Notes: generated by a model not told the origin, from the sequence alone. A stretch of DNA of 32,541 nucleotides from JAJRRL01 sp047404195 (GCA_047404195.1 JBDOIU010000028.1:1-32541), one strand, 5' to 3'; shown: positions 15,276 through 24,695, counted from the first letter of the stretch. Made by a program: numbers and translations.

Positions 15276-17807
15276 ATGGTTATCAGTATCGCTGCCGATA
15301 TTGATTTCGCTTCAATTGATGGCAGCCTAGAGGCTTTGATTACTCTCTCTATAGCCTGTGGGATAATGCAGCATGTTGCTGACAACAGGATGGTGGTTGA
15401 AGCAATCAAGCGAGCTGGGGTAATGTGGTTCATTATGGCTAAGGGTTTATTACAATCATTGCCAGATGATGTTGTCAAGCCGTTTGCCAATATCTGGTTG
15501 ATGCAAATTCGACGGGCCATTGATTTGAATGATGATTGTGGTCGTGTAAATTACTGCTTGCGATGTTGGCCTACGCTGGTAGATGAGTTCGTGCCTGGTT
15601 ATACACATACTCTCCTTGAGTATTGTATCCGCCATAACAAACCATCTGCAATGCGTGCTTTACTTGAGCACAATCCCAGCCTGATGCATCGATTTAAATT
15701 TGGTGAATCACAATCACAAAGGAAAATGAGATCACTGCTTAATTCAGCCATTAAAAATAGAGCATTGCTTCTACTGCGTGACGATGACATTAAAGGTTTG
15801 CGTTCGCTGCTAGAATATTATCCATGGCTGAAGAATGAAGAGGATTTGATTGAGCCGAATCATTCATTCTTGTTTGAGTCAATCATGATTGGGAGCCAAG
15901 CTGGGATTGAGTTGTTCATTGATGATCGCTGGGTCGATAAACACTTTCAGGGTAAAAATATACTCCAGTGGGCTGCTGAAATGGATACGCCACTAGAGGC
16001 ATGTAAGATATTGGCGGGAACTGTTTTCTCAGTCATGTCTAGTGCAGTTCGGAGTGGTGTTATACCGCGTATTGAAAAGTATCTCAAGATAACCAAAGAA
16101 GCTGTCACCTTGCTTCCTGATATTTCATCGGTGTGTAATTTTGGTTGTCTTGTTTATGAGATTAACAAATACATTTCACGAGCAAATGATCATTTATCAG
16201 AAGACGTGAGTGCTTTAAAATGTGTGCTCACATTAATTGACATCGTGGGGTTGGATCCTATAAATCATAGATTGCTGCATGACATTAGAAAGAAAATACC
16301 TGATGACATGTTGTTACAGTTGGGCCTTAAGCAGTGTGCACTTCTAGCTGCCGTGGAGTGGAATCCAGTTTCAATGTGCGTTTCAGAATTTGGCGATAGA
16401 GTACATGATCACATTGAATATTATCAGGTAAATGGAAATCTCTCACCTGAGTTGTTGTGTAATCTAAAGTCAATGATTCTAAAAGATAAATTTCGAGATA
16501 TAACTTGGATGGATATCTGGAGAAGGTTGGGTGAGGAGGATAATGCAACCACGTTGAGAAAACTATTTGTACCCACCCGGGTTCAGATTCCATTGCCGAA
16601 GGATGTTGCAGATAATATACCGTTGAATAATCTATCTTCTTACGACCTGCGGATGATAACGAGAAAATGTGAAGATTCAAAGTTGCATAAGACGGAGTTT
16701 GTGTCTGCGTTTGAGCTTGTGGTTGATCAGGAATATAAAGCCGCTTTTAGTCAGGATTGTTTGCAGGAATGGATGCTGCAGTATTCAAAATGGCGTCATT
16801 GCAGAGCTTTCTTCTGGTTAACGGCCACTCGTGGTGCTAAAGATCTTGCACGTCTTACGCACTCACTCTCTAAAGTATCTACTAGTTTGAGCAACGATGA
16901 GTGCGACAGATTGTTTGCAATTGTTTGTGCTAGAAAGAACCGTTTGCAAGCTCATCCAGGTAGAGACTATTTTCATCAGCCTTATAAGCAAACAAATCAA
17001 ATTTACTGGAAAATTATCATGCGTCTTTGTCAGCGTGGCTATGATATCAAGAAAATGTTGCCAGCGTATCCAAATACAAGCGGAGATGGAGGGCGTGATC
17101 ACACATATCTTGACGCGTTTTCTCATTCTGATGTCAGAATTGAGGATGTCAGTCCAGATGATTTGGTGGTTTTACCTATGCAGAGAGGTGACACTCAGCC
17201 AGTGATTTATCTTAAGTCTGATCTACTTACTTCTTATCGGGTCAATGGGGGTAGAATCGAGCATACAGGGACAACGACAGACAATGCTGGTCGTTATTTT
17301 TCCCAAACTGAAATAAGGTCGTTATTTATAAATGAGTTGGGATTTGTGTCAATGGCAAAGAAACTTCATCAGGAAGAGGTTGCTGGTCGTGCTGGCGCTG
17401 AATGTGTGCCCAGCAGTTTATTGGATATTCTTTACAGCTTTGGCAAACGTTGCTGGGATAATAGCACAGACTCAGAGGGTACTTTTAGTCAAGGTCTGGC
17501 AGAGAGATATGCTTTAAAATTATCTGAAGACCTTGAGCCATATAGTGATGCTATCAAAACCTTACAAAGAACAAGAGTGTACGTACCTGCTAAGAGATCT
17601 ATGCAAACCTATGATGATCTCTTTAGTAGCATGACATATGATGGTTGTTCTGGGCAATTAGGTAAAGCAGTCATGCAGTATGTTAATGGTGTCGGAAGGC
17701 TTTATGAGGAGAGAGCGAGTTCTTCTCCTTATGCTACGCATCGTTTCTTTGATAGGTTTCCTAGCGAGAGGTTGTCTTTAATAGATAGGCCTGGTTTTGC
17801 TCCCTAG
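15276..17807 (+). CDS. Large protein with degenerate ankyrin-like units, function unknown
   Basis: 843 residues; an in-frame TGA at 15264 limits the start, and ATG at 15276 has only a weak ribosome binding site, so a later ATG (residue 50 or 54) is possible. Residues about 108-135 (HTLLEYCIRHNKPSAMRALLEHNP) look like an ankyrin unit, with two weaker ones near 155-185 and 226-246. The remaining 600 residues match nothing I recognise; they are mixed, mostly helical in character, without signal peptide or transmembrane segment. Lower GC and different codon use from mrcA and dnaQ on either side suggest an accessory gene. The overall look, a huge cytosolic-type protein with an ankyrin front end between core genes, suits a secreted effector, but this is inference. 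Confidence 0.85.
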   Translation: MVISIAADIDFASIDGSLEALITLSIACGIMQHVADNRMVVEAIKRAGVMWFIMAKGLLQSLPDDVVKPFANIWLMQIRRAIDLNDDCGRVNYCLRCWPTLVDEFVPGYTHTLLEYCIRHNKPSAMRALLEHNPSLMHRFKFGESQSQRKMRSLLNSAIKNRALLLLRDDDIKGLRSLLEYYPWLKNEEDLIEPNHSFLFESIMIGSQAGIELFIDDRWVDKHFQGKNILQWAAEMDTPLEACKILAGTVFSVMSSAVRSGVIPRIEKYLKITKEAVTLLPDISSVCNFGCLVYEINKYISRANDHLSEDVSALKCVLTLIDIVGLDPINHRLLHDIRKKIPDDMLLQLGLKQCALLAAVEWNPVSMCVSEFGDRVHDHIEYYQVNGNLSPELLCNLKSMILKDKFRDITWMDIWRRLGEEDNATTLRKLFVPTRVQIPLPKDVADNIPLNNLSSYDLRMITRKCEDSKLHKTEFVSAFELVVDQEYKAAFSQDCLQEWMLQYSKWRHCRAFFWLTATRGAKDLARLTHSLSKVSTSLSNDECDRLFAIVCARKNRLQAHPGRDYFHQPYKQTNQIYWKIIMRLCQRGYDIKKMLPAYPNTSGDGGRDHTYLDAFSHSDVRIEDVSPDDLVVLPMQRGDTQPVIYLKSDLLTSYRVNGGRIEHTGTTTDNAGRYFSQTEIRSLFINELGFVSMAKKLHQEEVAGRAGAECVPSSLLDILYSFGKRCWDNSTDSEGTFSQGLAERYALKLSEDLEPYSDAIKTLQRTRVYVPAKRSMQTYDDLFSSMTYDGCSGQLGKAVMQYVNGVGRLYEERASSSPYATHRFFDRFPSERLSLIDRPGFAP

Positions 17808-17817
17808 TTGACGTTGC

Positions 17818-17839
17818 AAAAAGTCAGGCAGGTATGACT
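17818..17839 (-). terminator. Weak candidate terminator of the murI-rnhA-dnaQ operon
   Basis: On the minus strand AGTCA and TGACT form a five-pair stem with an eight-base loop, followed by four T, directly after the dnaQ stop. Confidence 0.35.
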
Positions 17840-17840
17840 G

Positions 17841-18551
17841 TTAAGCGGTTTCTTTCTCTAGCCACACGCAATCGCCCTTGTTCTGCATCTGTTGAAGAAA
17901 TGCATCATGCGCTGCCAGTTCTACTGCACTTGCTGTGATAACAGGTAGATCTGCAACACGTTGTGCTGTTTCAGTATCACTTTGGGTGATTGTCTTATCA
18001 GTACGATTGCCTTTTTGAAAAAGTGCTTTTTGCCCACCAGTCAGTCGCAAGTACACATCTGCCAGTAGCTCTGCATCGAGCAATGCTCCATGTAAGGTAC
18101 GAGAGGTATTGTCAACGTCGTAACGGCGACACAATGCGTCTAAGCTGTTGGCTTGTCCAGGGTGCTTTTTCCTGGCGAGTGCCAAAGAGTCGGTTATTTG
18201 GCAATGCTGTTTCATACTGCCGTAGGTATTGCCTAGCCTTTTGAGTTCGTGGTCAAGAAAGCCAATATCAAAGCTGGCATTGTGGATAATCAGTTCACTG
18301 CCACGTACAAAGTTCATGAATTCTTCTGCTATGTCGGCAAAGCGAGGCTTATCTGCTAGGAAGGCTTCATCAATACCATGCACCGCTTTAGCGCCTTCAT
18401 CAATATCCCTGTCTGGGTTGAGATAAACATGAAACGTTTCTTTTGTCTTTTGTCGATCGACCAATAGCAAGCAGCCGATTTCAATGATGCGGTGCCCCTT
18501 CTTGGCAGAGATACCGGTCGTTTCTGTATCCAATACGATTTGTTTTAACAT
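17841..18551 (-). CDS. dnaQ: DNA polymerase III epsilon subunit (3'-5' proofreading exonuclease)
   Basis: 236 residues, the size of E. coli epsilon. The DEDDh exonuclease motifs are complete: Asp8 and Glu10 in LDTETTG, Asp95 in HNASFDIGFLD, His154 and Asp159 in LHGALLDAEL. Next comes a QKALF sequence at 174-178, which fits the QxxLF clamp-binding motif, and then a tail that would bind the alpha subunit. It removes misincorporated bases at the replication fork. It begins eight bases after the rnhA stop with GAGG upstream, so it is the last gene of a murI-rnhA-dnaQ operon. Confidence 0.97.
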   Translation of the reverse strand: MLKQIVLDTETTGISAKKGHRIIEIGCLLLVDRQKTKETFHVYLNPDRDIDEGAKAVHGIDEAFLADKPRFADIAEEFMNFVRGSELIIHNASFDIGFLDHELKRLGNTYGSMKQHCQITDSLALARKKHPGQANSLDALCRRYDVDNTSRTLHGALLDAELLADVYLRLTGGQKALFQKGNRTDKTITQSDTETAQRVADLPVITASAVELAAHDAFLQQMQNKGDCVWLEKETA

Positions 18552-18559
18552 ATTTTGCC

Positions 18560-19012
18560 TCAGTGGGTGCAGAGCTCATCAATCCCTTGGTTGGCCAGGG
18601 CATCAGCGCGCTCGTTACCTGGGTGGCCACTATGGCCTTTCACCCAGTGCCATTGCAGATCATGACGTTCGCAAGCTTGCATTAAAGCTTGCCACAGATC
18701 TTTGTTTTTAACGGGCTTATTTTGGCTATTGCGCCAGTTACGTTTTTGCCAGTTGTGTATCCATTGTGTGATGCCTTGCCGAACATATTGTGAGTCAGTG
18801 GTCAGCGAGACTTGGTGTGCAGTTGGGAGGTGGTTCAAGGCCTCAATGGCTGCCGTCAGTTCCATGCGATTGTTGGTGGTATCGGCTTCGCCGCCATGTA
18901 GCGGTGTTTCTGTTTTGTCTGGCCACTGAAGGAGCGCACCCCAACCGCCAGGGCCTGGGTTGCCGCGGCAAGCACCGTCTGTGAATATGTGTACGCTGGG
19001 TAATGTGGTCAT
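18560..19012 (-). CDS. rnhA: Ribonuclease HI
   Basis: 150 residues, the normal length. The catalytic residues are Asp12 (FTDGACRGNPG), Glu51 (NNRMEL), Asp72 (TTDSQYV), His126 (WVKGHSGHPGNERAD) and Asp136. It cleaves the RNA strand of RNA-DNA hybrids, removing primers and R-loops. ATG start with AGGATC upstream, 12 bases after the murI stop. The rnhA/dnaQ pairing is common in gammaproteobacteria; here both point the same way instead of diverging as in E. coli. Confidence 0.97.
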   Translation of the reverse strand: MTTLPSVHIFTDGACRGNPGPGGWGALLQWPDKTETPLHGGEADTTNNRMELTAAIEALNHLPTAHQVSLTTDSQYVRQGITQWIHNWQKRNWRNSQNKPVKNKDLWQALMQACERHDLQWHWVKGHSGHPGNERADALANQGIDELCTH

Positions 19013-19024
19013 GCGGTGTGATCC

Positions 19025-19828
19025 TTATGTTTTGATGGTCTGTTCAGTCAGGCTAACTGATTGTGCCGTTAATCCTGTTTGATTTAACCAGTAAGCAGCG
19101 CTGTCTGCAAATGTTTGTGTGTCGCCAGTACAAAAAAATTGATGCGATACTGCGGTATCGTTGTTGAGCTGCTGTGTTTGGTGTAAATGTGTTTCTATGG
19201 CTGCCGCAGTGGGCTCGGCAGGATCGAGTAACTGGCAGGCGTTTGGCAAGCAAGATGCCAACGTGTCGGCACACCAGGCATAGTGGCTGCAACCCAGTAT
19301 GACTGTATCCGGTGGGTTATCGTGTAGTGGCTCAAAATAAGTTTGTGCATGCTGCCGCAGCAGGGGGGTGTGATGTTGTTGCTGCTCAATGAGTGGCACA
19401 AAAGCCGGGCAGGCAATCATATCGATCTCAGCCTGTGGATGAAAGTGCTGAATGCGTTGACGGTAGTAGTGACTTTGCGCAGTGGCTTCCGTGCACAACA
19501 CAGCAATGCGCTGTTTGTGTACAGCTGTTGCAGCACATTCAATCAAATTAATCACCGGCAATGCTGTGGTATTTTCAATGATATCCAGTGCCAGTGCATT
19601 GCTGGTATTGCAGGCTACAACGATGGCCTTCAGCGGGTGCTGTTTCAGCCAATGCGATGTCCTTTCAGCAAATTGTCTGATTTCTGTTCTACTGCGACCG
19701 CCATAAGGGAGGTTGGCAGAGTCTGCGAAATAGAGGCAATTTTCTTGTGGTAGCCTCTGTGCAATTGCGCGCAGAACAGACAGGCCGCCACAACCACTAT
19801 CGAATAATGCTATGGATGCTGATGACAT
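19025..19828 (-). CDS. murI: Glutamate racemase
   Basis: 267 residues, typical length. It converts L-glutamate to D-glutamate for peptidoglycan precursors. FDSGCGGLSVL at 9-19, the first catalytic Cys73 in VVACNTSNA and the second Cys180 in LGCSHY are all present (LGCTHY is the commoner form). ATG start with GGAG seven bases upstream. It heads the operon with rnhA and dnaQ, not a usual partnership, so the grouping may reflect local rearrangement. Confidence 0.96.
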   Translation of the reverse strand: MSSASIALFDSGCGGLSVLRAIAQRLPQENCLYFADSANLPYGGRSRTEIRQFAERTSHWLKQHPLKAIVVACNTSNALALDIIENTTALPVINLIECAATAVHKQRIAVLCTEATAQSHYYRQRIQHFHPQAEIDMIACPAFVPLIEQQQHHTPLLRQHAQTYFEPLHDNPPDTVILGCSHYAWCADTLASCLPNACQLLDPAEPTAAAIETHLHQTQQLNNDTAVSHQFFCTGDTQTFADSAAYWLNQTGLTAQSVSLTEQTIKT

Positions 19829-19854
19829 AATATTCTCCGGCCGAATGTCTCTCT

Positions 19855-19884
19855 AGTTTAGCGCTTTATGCATTGCCTTGACAA
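19855..19884 (-). promoter_or_regulatory. Candidate promoter of the murI-rnhA-dnaQ operon
   Basis: On the minus strand TTGTCA (five of six), an 18-bp spacer and TAAACT (four of six), with the -10 ending 26 bp from the murI start. Confidence 0.4.
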
Positions 19885-20056
19885 CAATGAGCACTTTTTT
19901 TCATGCTGAGTGTGGGTATTTCTAGTACGATCTGCTGTCTGGCTTCATCGAGACAGACAATTTAATATGCTATCGTAGTAAATCAGTGTTGTGGTATGAC
20001 TCATGCCGGATTGGCTATAGCACCTTTTCACTGATTCGTTTGTATGAGGAGGCGCC

Positions 20057-20836
20057 ATGCCACAGCAAGTGCATGCCATTAGTGCATTATCTGACAACTA
20101 TATTTGGCTCATATTGAACACGGATAATCGAGCAGGTGTTTTGGTCGATCCGGGTGATGCAGACGCTGCAGCAGCGGCGTTATCCGCCTTGAATGTGGAT
20201 TTGGTTGGCATTTGTCTGACGCATCATCATGCGGATCATGCGGCCGGTGTATTGCCACTGTTGCAAACACATTCAGTGCCTGTATACGGGCCAAAATCTG
20301 AAAATATTGCAGGTGTCACACACCCGTTGTCAGGCGGAGAAGTCATCACATTGCCAGCAGTTGGCTGCGAGTTTACAGTTATTTCTGTGCCTGGGCATAC
20401 TGCTGGGCACATTGCTTACTATGGTGACGAGCGTTTATTTTGTGGTGATACACTCTTCTCGATGGGTTGTGGGCGTTTATTTGAAGGAACAGCAGCGCAG
20501 ATGTTTGCGTCTTTGCAGCGGCTTGCGGTCCTGCCGCCAGCGACTAAAGTCTATTGCGCGCATGAATATACGTTGAGTAACCTGTCATTTGCCTGCATGA
20601 TCGATGCAAATAACCCCAAAATTCGTGCAAAATCAGCCTGGGCGCACGAGCGCAGAGCAGCGGGTATGCCGACTATTCCCAGTCTGTTATCTGAGGAGTT
20701 GGCTTTGAATCCTTTTTTACGCTGTGGTTGTCCCGATATACAAGCAGCAGTCAGTGAGCATGGAGGTGTTGCATTATCAGACGAAGTGGCAGTGTTTGCA
20801 GCCATGCGTCGTTTGAAAGATGGATTTCGTGCATGA
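20057..20836 (+). CDS. gloB: Hydroxyacylglutathione hydrolase (glyoxalase II)
   Basis: 259 residues. It hydrolyses S-lactoylglutathione, the second step of methylglyoxal detoxification. The metallo-beta-lactamase motif THHHADH (55-61) supplies His56, His58, Asp60 and His61. Further ligands are His114 in VPGHTAGH, Asp131 in FCGDTLFSMGCGRLFEG and His169 in CAHEYT, and the C-terminal substrate-binding part is complete. AGGAGG lies five bases before the ATG. It is followed after 44 bp by mltD, the neighbour it also has in E. coli, where the two are divergent from each other. Confidence 0.97.
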   Translation: MPQQVHAISALSDNYIWLILNTDNRAGVLVDPGDADAAAAALSALNVDLVGICLTHHHADHAAGVLPLLQTHSVPVYGPKSENIAGVTHPLSGGEVITLPAVGCEFTVISVPGHTAGHIAYYGDERLFCGDTLFSMGCGRLFEGTAAQMFASLQRLAVLPPATKVYCAHEYTLSNLSFACMIDANNPKIRAKSAWAHERRAAGMPTIPSLLSEELALNPFLRCGCPDIQAAVSEHGGVALSDEVAVFAAMRRLKDGFRA

Positions 20837-20880
20837 GTGTTCACATTGCGTTTTGTACTGAAAGTGCGTAGCATAGAGTC

Positions 20881-22269
20881 ATGTTATTTTGGCAACGCAT
20901 TGTAACCATTATCCTCTTTGTTTGGTCGACATCATTGTGTGCATCTGTTTGGCACTGGCATGATGATGACGATGATTCATTATGGAGCAACTTGAACGCG
21001 AATTTCTCACTGCTGTCGCAGGTATCCTCGCGTCACTATGTTAACGATCGCCAGCAGCTTTTACGCAATAAAACGCTGATTTACCACATTTCACAGCATG
21101 CACAGCCATTTCTAGGTTACATCTACGATCAGGTGCAGCAGCGTGGTATGCCAGCTGAAATCGCGTTATTACCTGCTATAGAGAGCGAGTTTCATCCATT
21201 TGCCTACTCTAGTAGCGGTGCGACTGGTTTATGGCAGCTCATGCCAGGCACTGCTGCTGGCTACAAAATGACCATGGATTGGTGGTTTGATGGGCGTCGT
21301 GATGTGATTCAATCAACACGTGCTGCTTTGTCATATCTACAGTACTTGCATGGCTTTTTTCATGATTGGTTGTTGGCAATTGCCGCTTATAATGCTGGGC
21401 AAGGGCGTGTATTGCGTGCCATTCAATATAATATTCGTCATCATCGTTCTATCAGCTTTTGGTCACTACATTTACCCAAAGAAACCACGGCGTATGTTCC
21501 TAAGCTGTTGGCAATGGCGGACATCATCGCACATTCGCAACGTTACGCTGTACGTTTGGCGCCGATTACGACCCATCCTGCGTTTGCACAGGTTGCATTA
21601 CCAAAGCGACTGACATTGGCGCAGGCAGCCAAGTTGGTGGGTATTTCTGAAAAAGTTTTTCGTACCTATAATGCAGGGTTTAGACGTGCTGATACCGGTC
21701 AGCATTGGCATAACGTGATTGTGCCGAGTACCGTCACGATGGCTTATCTGCAGCGTTTGGCGCATTATCAGACAAATACATTGGCACACGATGGCAAGTC
21801 GGTGCGTGTGCAGCCAGGTGATACCCTCAGCGATATTGCACACCGTGCTGGTTGTACGGTTAAACAGATTATGCGCTTGAATCACTTAAAGTCCACAGTG
21901 ATCCGAGCTGGTCAGATATTACGCCTACCAGCGCGCCAGCCTGTTGCACGTGCGGCGAAGCAGCTTTCCTTGCGTACTAAAGCCATCACTGAGGAAGGTT
22001 TGCCTGGGCCCAAGCACATTGCGTATCGCATTAAGCGCGGTGATACCCTCGGTCGTTTAGCAAATCGTTATGCGATCACGCCGGCACAAATCAAATATTG
22101 GAACCCCACTTTTCGTCATCATCTGCCTATCGGAAAAACATTGCACTTATGGTTACCAAAGCACCGCCGTGTGCGATTGTATTCGGTAAAGTCGGGTGAT
22201 ACCCTGGGGGGCGATTGCTTTGCATTACGGCCTTCCGTTGAAGACACTCATGCGCGCCAATCATCTTAA
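20881..22269 (+). CDS. mltD: Membrane-bound lytic transglycosylase D, frameshifted in its third LysM domain
   Basis: 462 residues as read. An N-terminal hydrophobic segment (about 7-21) is a signal sequence; Cys20 is not in a good lipobox, unlike the lipoprotein MltD of E. coli. The SLT domain follows, with catalytic Glu101 in LPAIESEF, then SGATGLWQLMPGTA and AIAAYNAGQGRV. It cleaves glycan strands of peptidoglycan to anhydro-muropeptides. Two LysM domains that bind peptidoglycan are intact (starting near VQPGDTLSDIA and IKRGDTLGRLA). A third begins SVKSGDTLG but leaves frame at a run of six G (22206-22211); the expected remainder is present in another frame up to a TAA at 22322-22324. Losing one LysM should spare catalysis. 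Confidence 0.93.
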   Translation: MLFWQRIVTIILFVWSTSLCASVWHWHDDDDDSLWSNLNANFSLLSQVSSRHYVNDRQQLLRNKTLIYHISQHAQPFLGYIYDQVQQRGMPAEIALLPAIESEFHPFAYSSSGATGLWQLMPGTAAGYKMTMDWWFDGRRDVIQSTRAALSYLQYLHGFFHDWLLAIAAYNAGQGRVLRAIQYNIRHHRSISFWSLHLPKETTAYVPKLLAMADIIAHSQRYAVRLAPITTHPAFAQVALPKRLTLAQAAKLVGISEKVFRTYNAGFRRADTGQHWHNVIVPSTVTMAYLQRLAHYQTNTLAHDGKSVRVQPGDTLSDIAHRAGCTVKQIMRLNHLKSTVIRAGQILRLPARQPVARAAKQLSLRTKAITEEGLPGPKHIAYRIKRGDTLGRLANRYAITPAQIKYWNPTFRHHLPIGKTLHLWLPKHRRVRLYSVKSGDTLGGDCFALRPSVEDTHARQSS

Positions 22270-22324
22270 AAATCATGTGATACGAGTCGGGCAGCATCTA
22301 CATATACCTGTCTGGACAACTTAA
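22206..22324 (+). other. mltD: Frameshift site and out-of-frame remainder of MltD LysM3
   Basis: With five G instead of six, the frame continues GDTLGAIALHYGLPLKTLM and ends GQHLHIPVWTT before TAA at 22322-22324, a complete LysM domain. The extra G is therefore a real or sequencing insertion in a homopolymer. The restored gene would end 19 bp before folD. Confidence 0.88.
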
Positions 22325-22343
22325 AAGCAAAGGGGCGATAATC

Positions 22344-23240
22344 ATGGCAAAATGCTTAGATGGACGAGCGCTGAGTCAAGCAATATTGGCCCAGTTGAGC
22401 GATGTGCTGGCTGATCATTTGGCTCAAGGTGGGCGCGTACCCGGGCTGGCAGCGATACTGGTGGGTGATGACCCGGCATCGCAACGTTATGTGAAACACA
22501 AAGTAGCTGCTTGTGAGTGTGTGGGCATTCGTTCACAAGTGCATCACTTACCCAGAGACACAGATTTGCAGACATTAGAGCAAAGCATACAGGCGTTGAA
22601 TCATGACGATGATGTGCATGCGATATTACTGCAACTGCCGTTACCGTCACCATTACGCGCTGCAGATATCATACAAACCATTGCCGTAAATAAGGATGTT
22701 GATGGATTCCATCCAGTCCACCAAGGTCGCTTACTGTGTGGGCAGCCTGATATTTGGCCATGTACACCTGCCGGTATCATGCAGCTGCTGCAGGCGGCCA
22801 GTATTGATTGTCGTGGCAAGCATGCGGTCATTTGTGGTGCTTCCAATATTGTCGGTCGTCCCATGGCCATGTCGCTGTTGCGACAAGATGCCACTGTCAG
22901 TATTGCACACAAATACACGCAAGATTTAGCGCGATTGGTGCAACAGGCAGATATATTGATCACGGCTATAGGTCAACGTGATGTCGTGGATGCTGCGTGG
23001 GTGAAGCCAGGTGCTGTGGTGGTGGATGTGGGTATGAATCGTGATGCAGAAGGTAACCTTTGTGGTGATATCGATGTCGCTGCATGTCGGGAAGCAGCAG
23101 TATGGATTACACCAACACCGGGTGGTGTCGGGCCGATGACTGTGGCAGCATTGATGCAAAATACACTACAATGTGCGGGTATCACATGGAATCACCATGC
23201 GCATCATATGCGCTTGTTAGGTGCTTGGCCCACAGTGTGA
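22344..23240 (+). CDS. folD: Bifunctional methylene-THF dehydrogenase / methenyl-THF cyclohydrolase
   Basis: 298 residues. It interconverts 5,10-methylene-, methenyl- and 10-formyl-tetrahydrofolate in the cytoplasm for purine and fMet synthesis. Key features are Tyr49 and Lys53 in the YVKHK motif, QLPLP near 116-120, NKDVDGFHP, PCTPAGIM, the Rossmann segment VICGASNIVGRPMA and the closing PTPGGVGPMTVAAL. ATG start with AGGGGCG about nine bases upstream. It follows mltD closely and the aldehyde dehydrogenase gene begins 37 bp later, so all may share a transcript. Confidence 0.97.
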   Translation: MAKCLDGRALSQAILAQLSDVLADHLAQGGRVPGLAAILVGDDPASQRYVKHKVAACECVGIRSQVHHLPRDTDLQTLEQSIQALNHDDDVHAILLQLPLPSPLRAADIIQTIAVNKDVDGFHPVHQGRLLCGQPDIWPCTPAGIMQLLQAASIDCRGKHAVICGASNIVGRPMAMSLLRQDATVSIAHKYTQDLARLVQQADILITAIGQRDVVDAAWVKPGAVVVDVGMNRDAEGNLCGDIDVAACREAAVWITPTPGGVGPMTVAALMQNTLQCAGITWNHHAHHMRLLGAWPTV

Positions 23241-23277
23241 GCAACACGATATTTTCTTACAAAGCCAGGAGGCTGAT

Positions 23278-24645
23278 ATGGCCATTAAAAGCGTTAATCC
23301 AGTGACTGGACAACTATTACACGAATATGAAACATTCAATCAGTCTGCCATGAGCACCATGATTGATGATATGGAAACGGCACGTGATGCTTGGGCAGCC
23401 AGTAGTTTGGCAGAGCGGCAGTTGCATTGTGAGAAGCTGATTCGATTATTTCAAGAACGTGTGCCAACGTATGCTGAAATTTGTGTTGAAACCATGGGTA
23501 AGCCGTATCAGCAAGCGATGCGAGAAGTACAGAAGTGCGTCACATTATGTGAGTACTACCAGCAGCATGTTGGTGCATGGTTGCAAGAAGAAACTGTCCA
23601 GATGAGTGTTGGTAAGGGTTTGATATGCTATCAGCCACTGGGTATTATTTTTGCGATTGTGCCTTGGAATTTTCCTTTTTGGCAAGCCATGCGTTGTCTG
23701 ATTCCAAATGTTTTAGCGGGTAATACTGTTTTACTCAAGCATGCACCGAATACAACCCGGGTTGCACTCGAGCTTGAAAAATTATTCTTAGAGGCTGGTT
23801 TTCCAGAGGGTGTTGTACGTTCCGTTGTTGTGGAAGATGAGACAGTTGAATCAATCATTGCGCATAAACACGTTGCAGGCGTATCATTTACTGGCAGTAC
23901 ACGTGTGGGTGCAATCATTGCAGAAATGGCAGGTCGTCATCTTAAGAAAGTTGTTTGTGAGCTTGGTGGCTCTGACCCTATGTTGGTATTGGCTGATGCC
24001 GATGTTGATTTGGCAGTTCAGTTGTGTGTGCAGGCGCGTTTGACGAATGCTGGCCAGATTTGCATTTCAAGCAAACGTATATTGGTGCATGAGTCGCTGA
24101 TGGATCAATTTATTGAAGGCATCATGGCGGCCTTAAAGCAGCAGCAGATTGGTGACCCTATGCGAGAGGAAACAACAATGGGACCACTTGCCAGAGAAGA
24201 CTTGCGCCAGCATGTACATGCGCAAGTGCAGGCATCGATCAATGAAGGCGCATGTTGTATGTGGGGTGGCGAGTTGCCGGAAGGTGACGGATTTTTTTAT
24301 CCACCAACATTGCTGGTAGATGTGAAGCCGGGCATAACCGTATTTGATGAAGAATGTTTTGGGCCTGTGATCGCAGTCACAAGTGTGCAAACTGAAGCGG
24401 AAGCCATTAGGTTGGCTAACCATTCGCCTTACGGCTTGGGTGCCATTATTGTCTCGCGAGATGAGGCACGTGCACGTGAAATTGCAAAGCAATCATTGAC
24501 TGTTGGTATGGTTGGTGTGAATGCCGTACTGACCTCAGATCCATCATTGCCGTTTGGGGGTGTGAAGCAATCAGGTATCGGGCGGGAGCTTGGTAAGCAT
24601 GGTTTACTTGAATTTGTGAATATCAAAACACTACAGCTGGCCTAG
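23278..24645 (+). CDS. Aldehyde dehydrogenase, succinate-semialdehyde dehydrogenase type
   Basis: 455 residues from the ATG preceded by a strong AGGAGG at seven bases; the frame is open further upstream into folD but that extension has no ribosome binding site. NAD(P)-dependent ALDH fold: IVPWNFPFWQ with Asn131, FTGSTRVG, Glu228 in CELGGSDP and the nucleophile Cys262 in NAGQICISSKR, and FGPVIAV and PFGGVKQSGIGRE near the end. Length and start NPVTG resemble the Sad/GabD1 group that oxidises succinic semialdehyde to succinate, but substrate cannot be fixed from motifs. It is followed by a terminator. Confidence 0.93.
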   Translation: MAIKSVNPVTGQLLHEYETFNQSAMSTMIDDMETARDAWAASSLAERQLHCEKLIRLFQERVPTYAEICVETMGKPYQQAMREVQKCVTLCEYYQQHVGAWLQEETVQMSVGKGLICYQPLGIIFAIVPWNFPFWQAMRCLIPNVLAGNTVLLKHAPNTTRVALELEKLFLEAGFPEGVVRSVVVEDETVESIIAHKHVAGVSFTGSTRVGAIIAEMAGRHLKKVVCELGGSDPMLVLADADVDLAVQLCVQARLTNAGQICISSKRILVHESLMDQFIEGIMAALKQQQIGDPMREETTMGPLAREDLRQHVHAQVQASINEGACCMWGGELPEGDGFFYPPTLLVDVKPGITVFDEECFGPVIAVTSVQTEAEAIRLANHSPYGLGAIIVSRDEARAREIAKQSLTVGMVGVNAVLTSDPSLPFGGVKQSGIGRELGKHGLLEFVNIKTLQLA

Positions 24646-24666
24646 TGACGTTGCAATATTGGTATG

Positions 24667-24695
24667 AAAAGTGAGTGGATGGTCCACGCTTTTTT
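24667..24695 (+). terminator. Rho-independent terminator after the aldehyde dehydrogenase
   Basis: GTGGA and TCCAC pair over a TGG loop, continued after a small internal loop by AAAAG with CTTTT, and followed by T. It lies 21 bp after the stop. Confidence 0.65.

Noticed and set aside
23221..23277. Upstream extension of the aldehyde dehydrogenase into folD
   Set aside because: The ATG at 23278 has a strong AGGAGG and begins at the usual family start; the extension has no such site.
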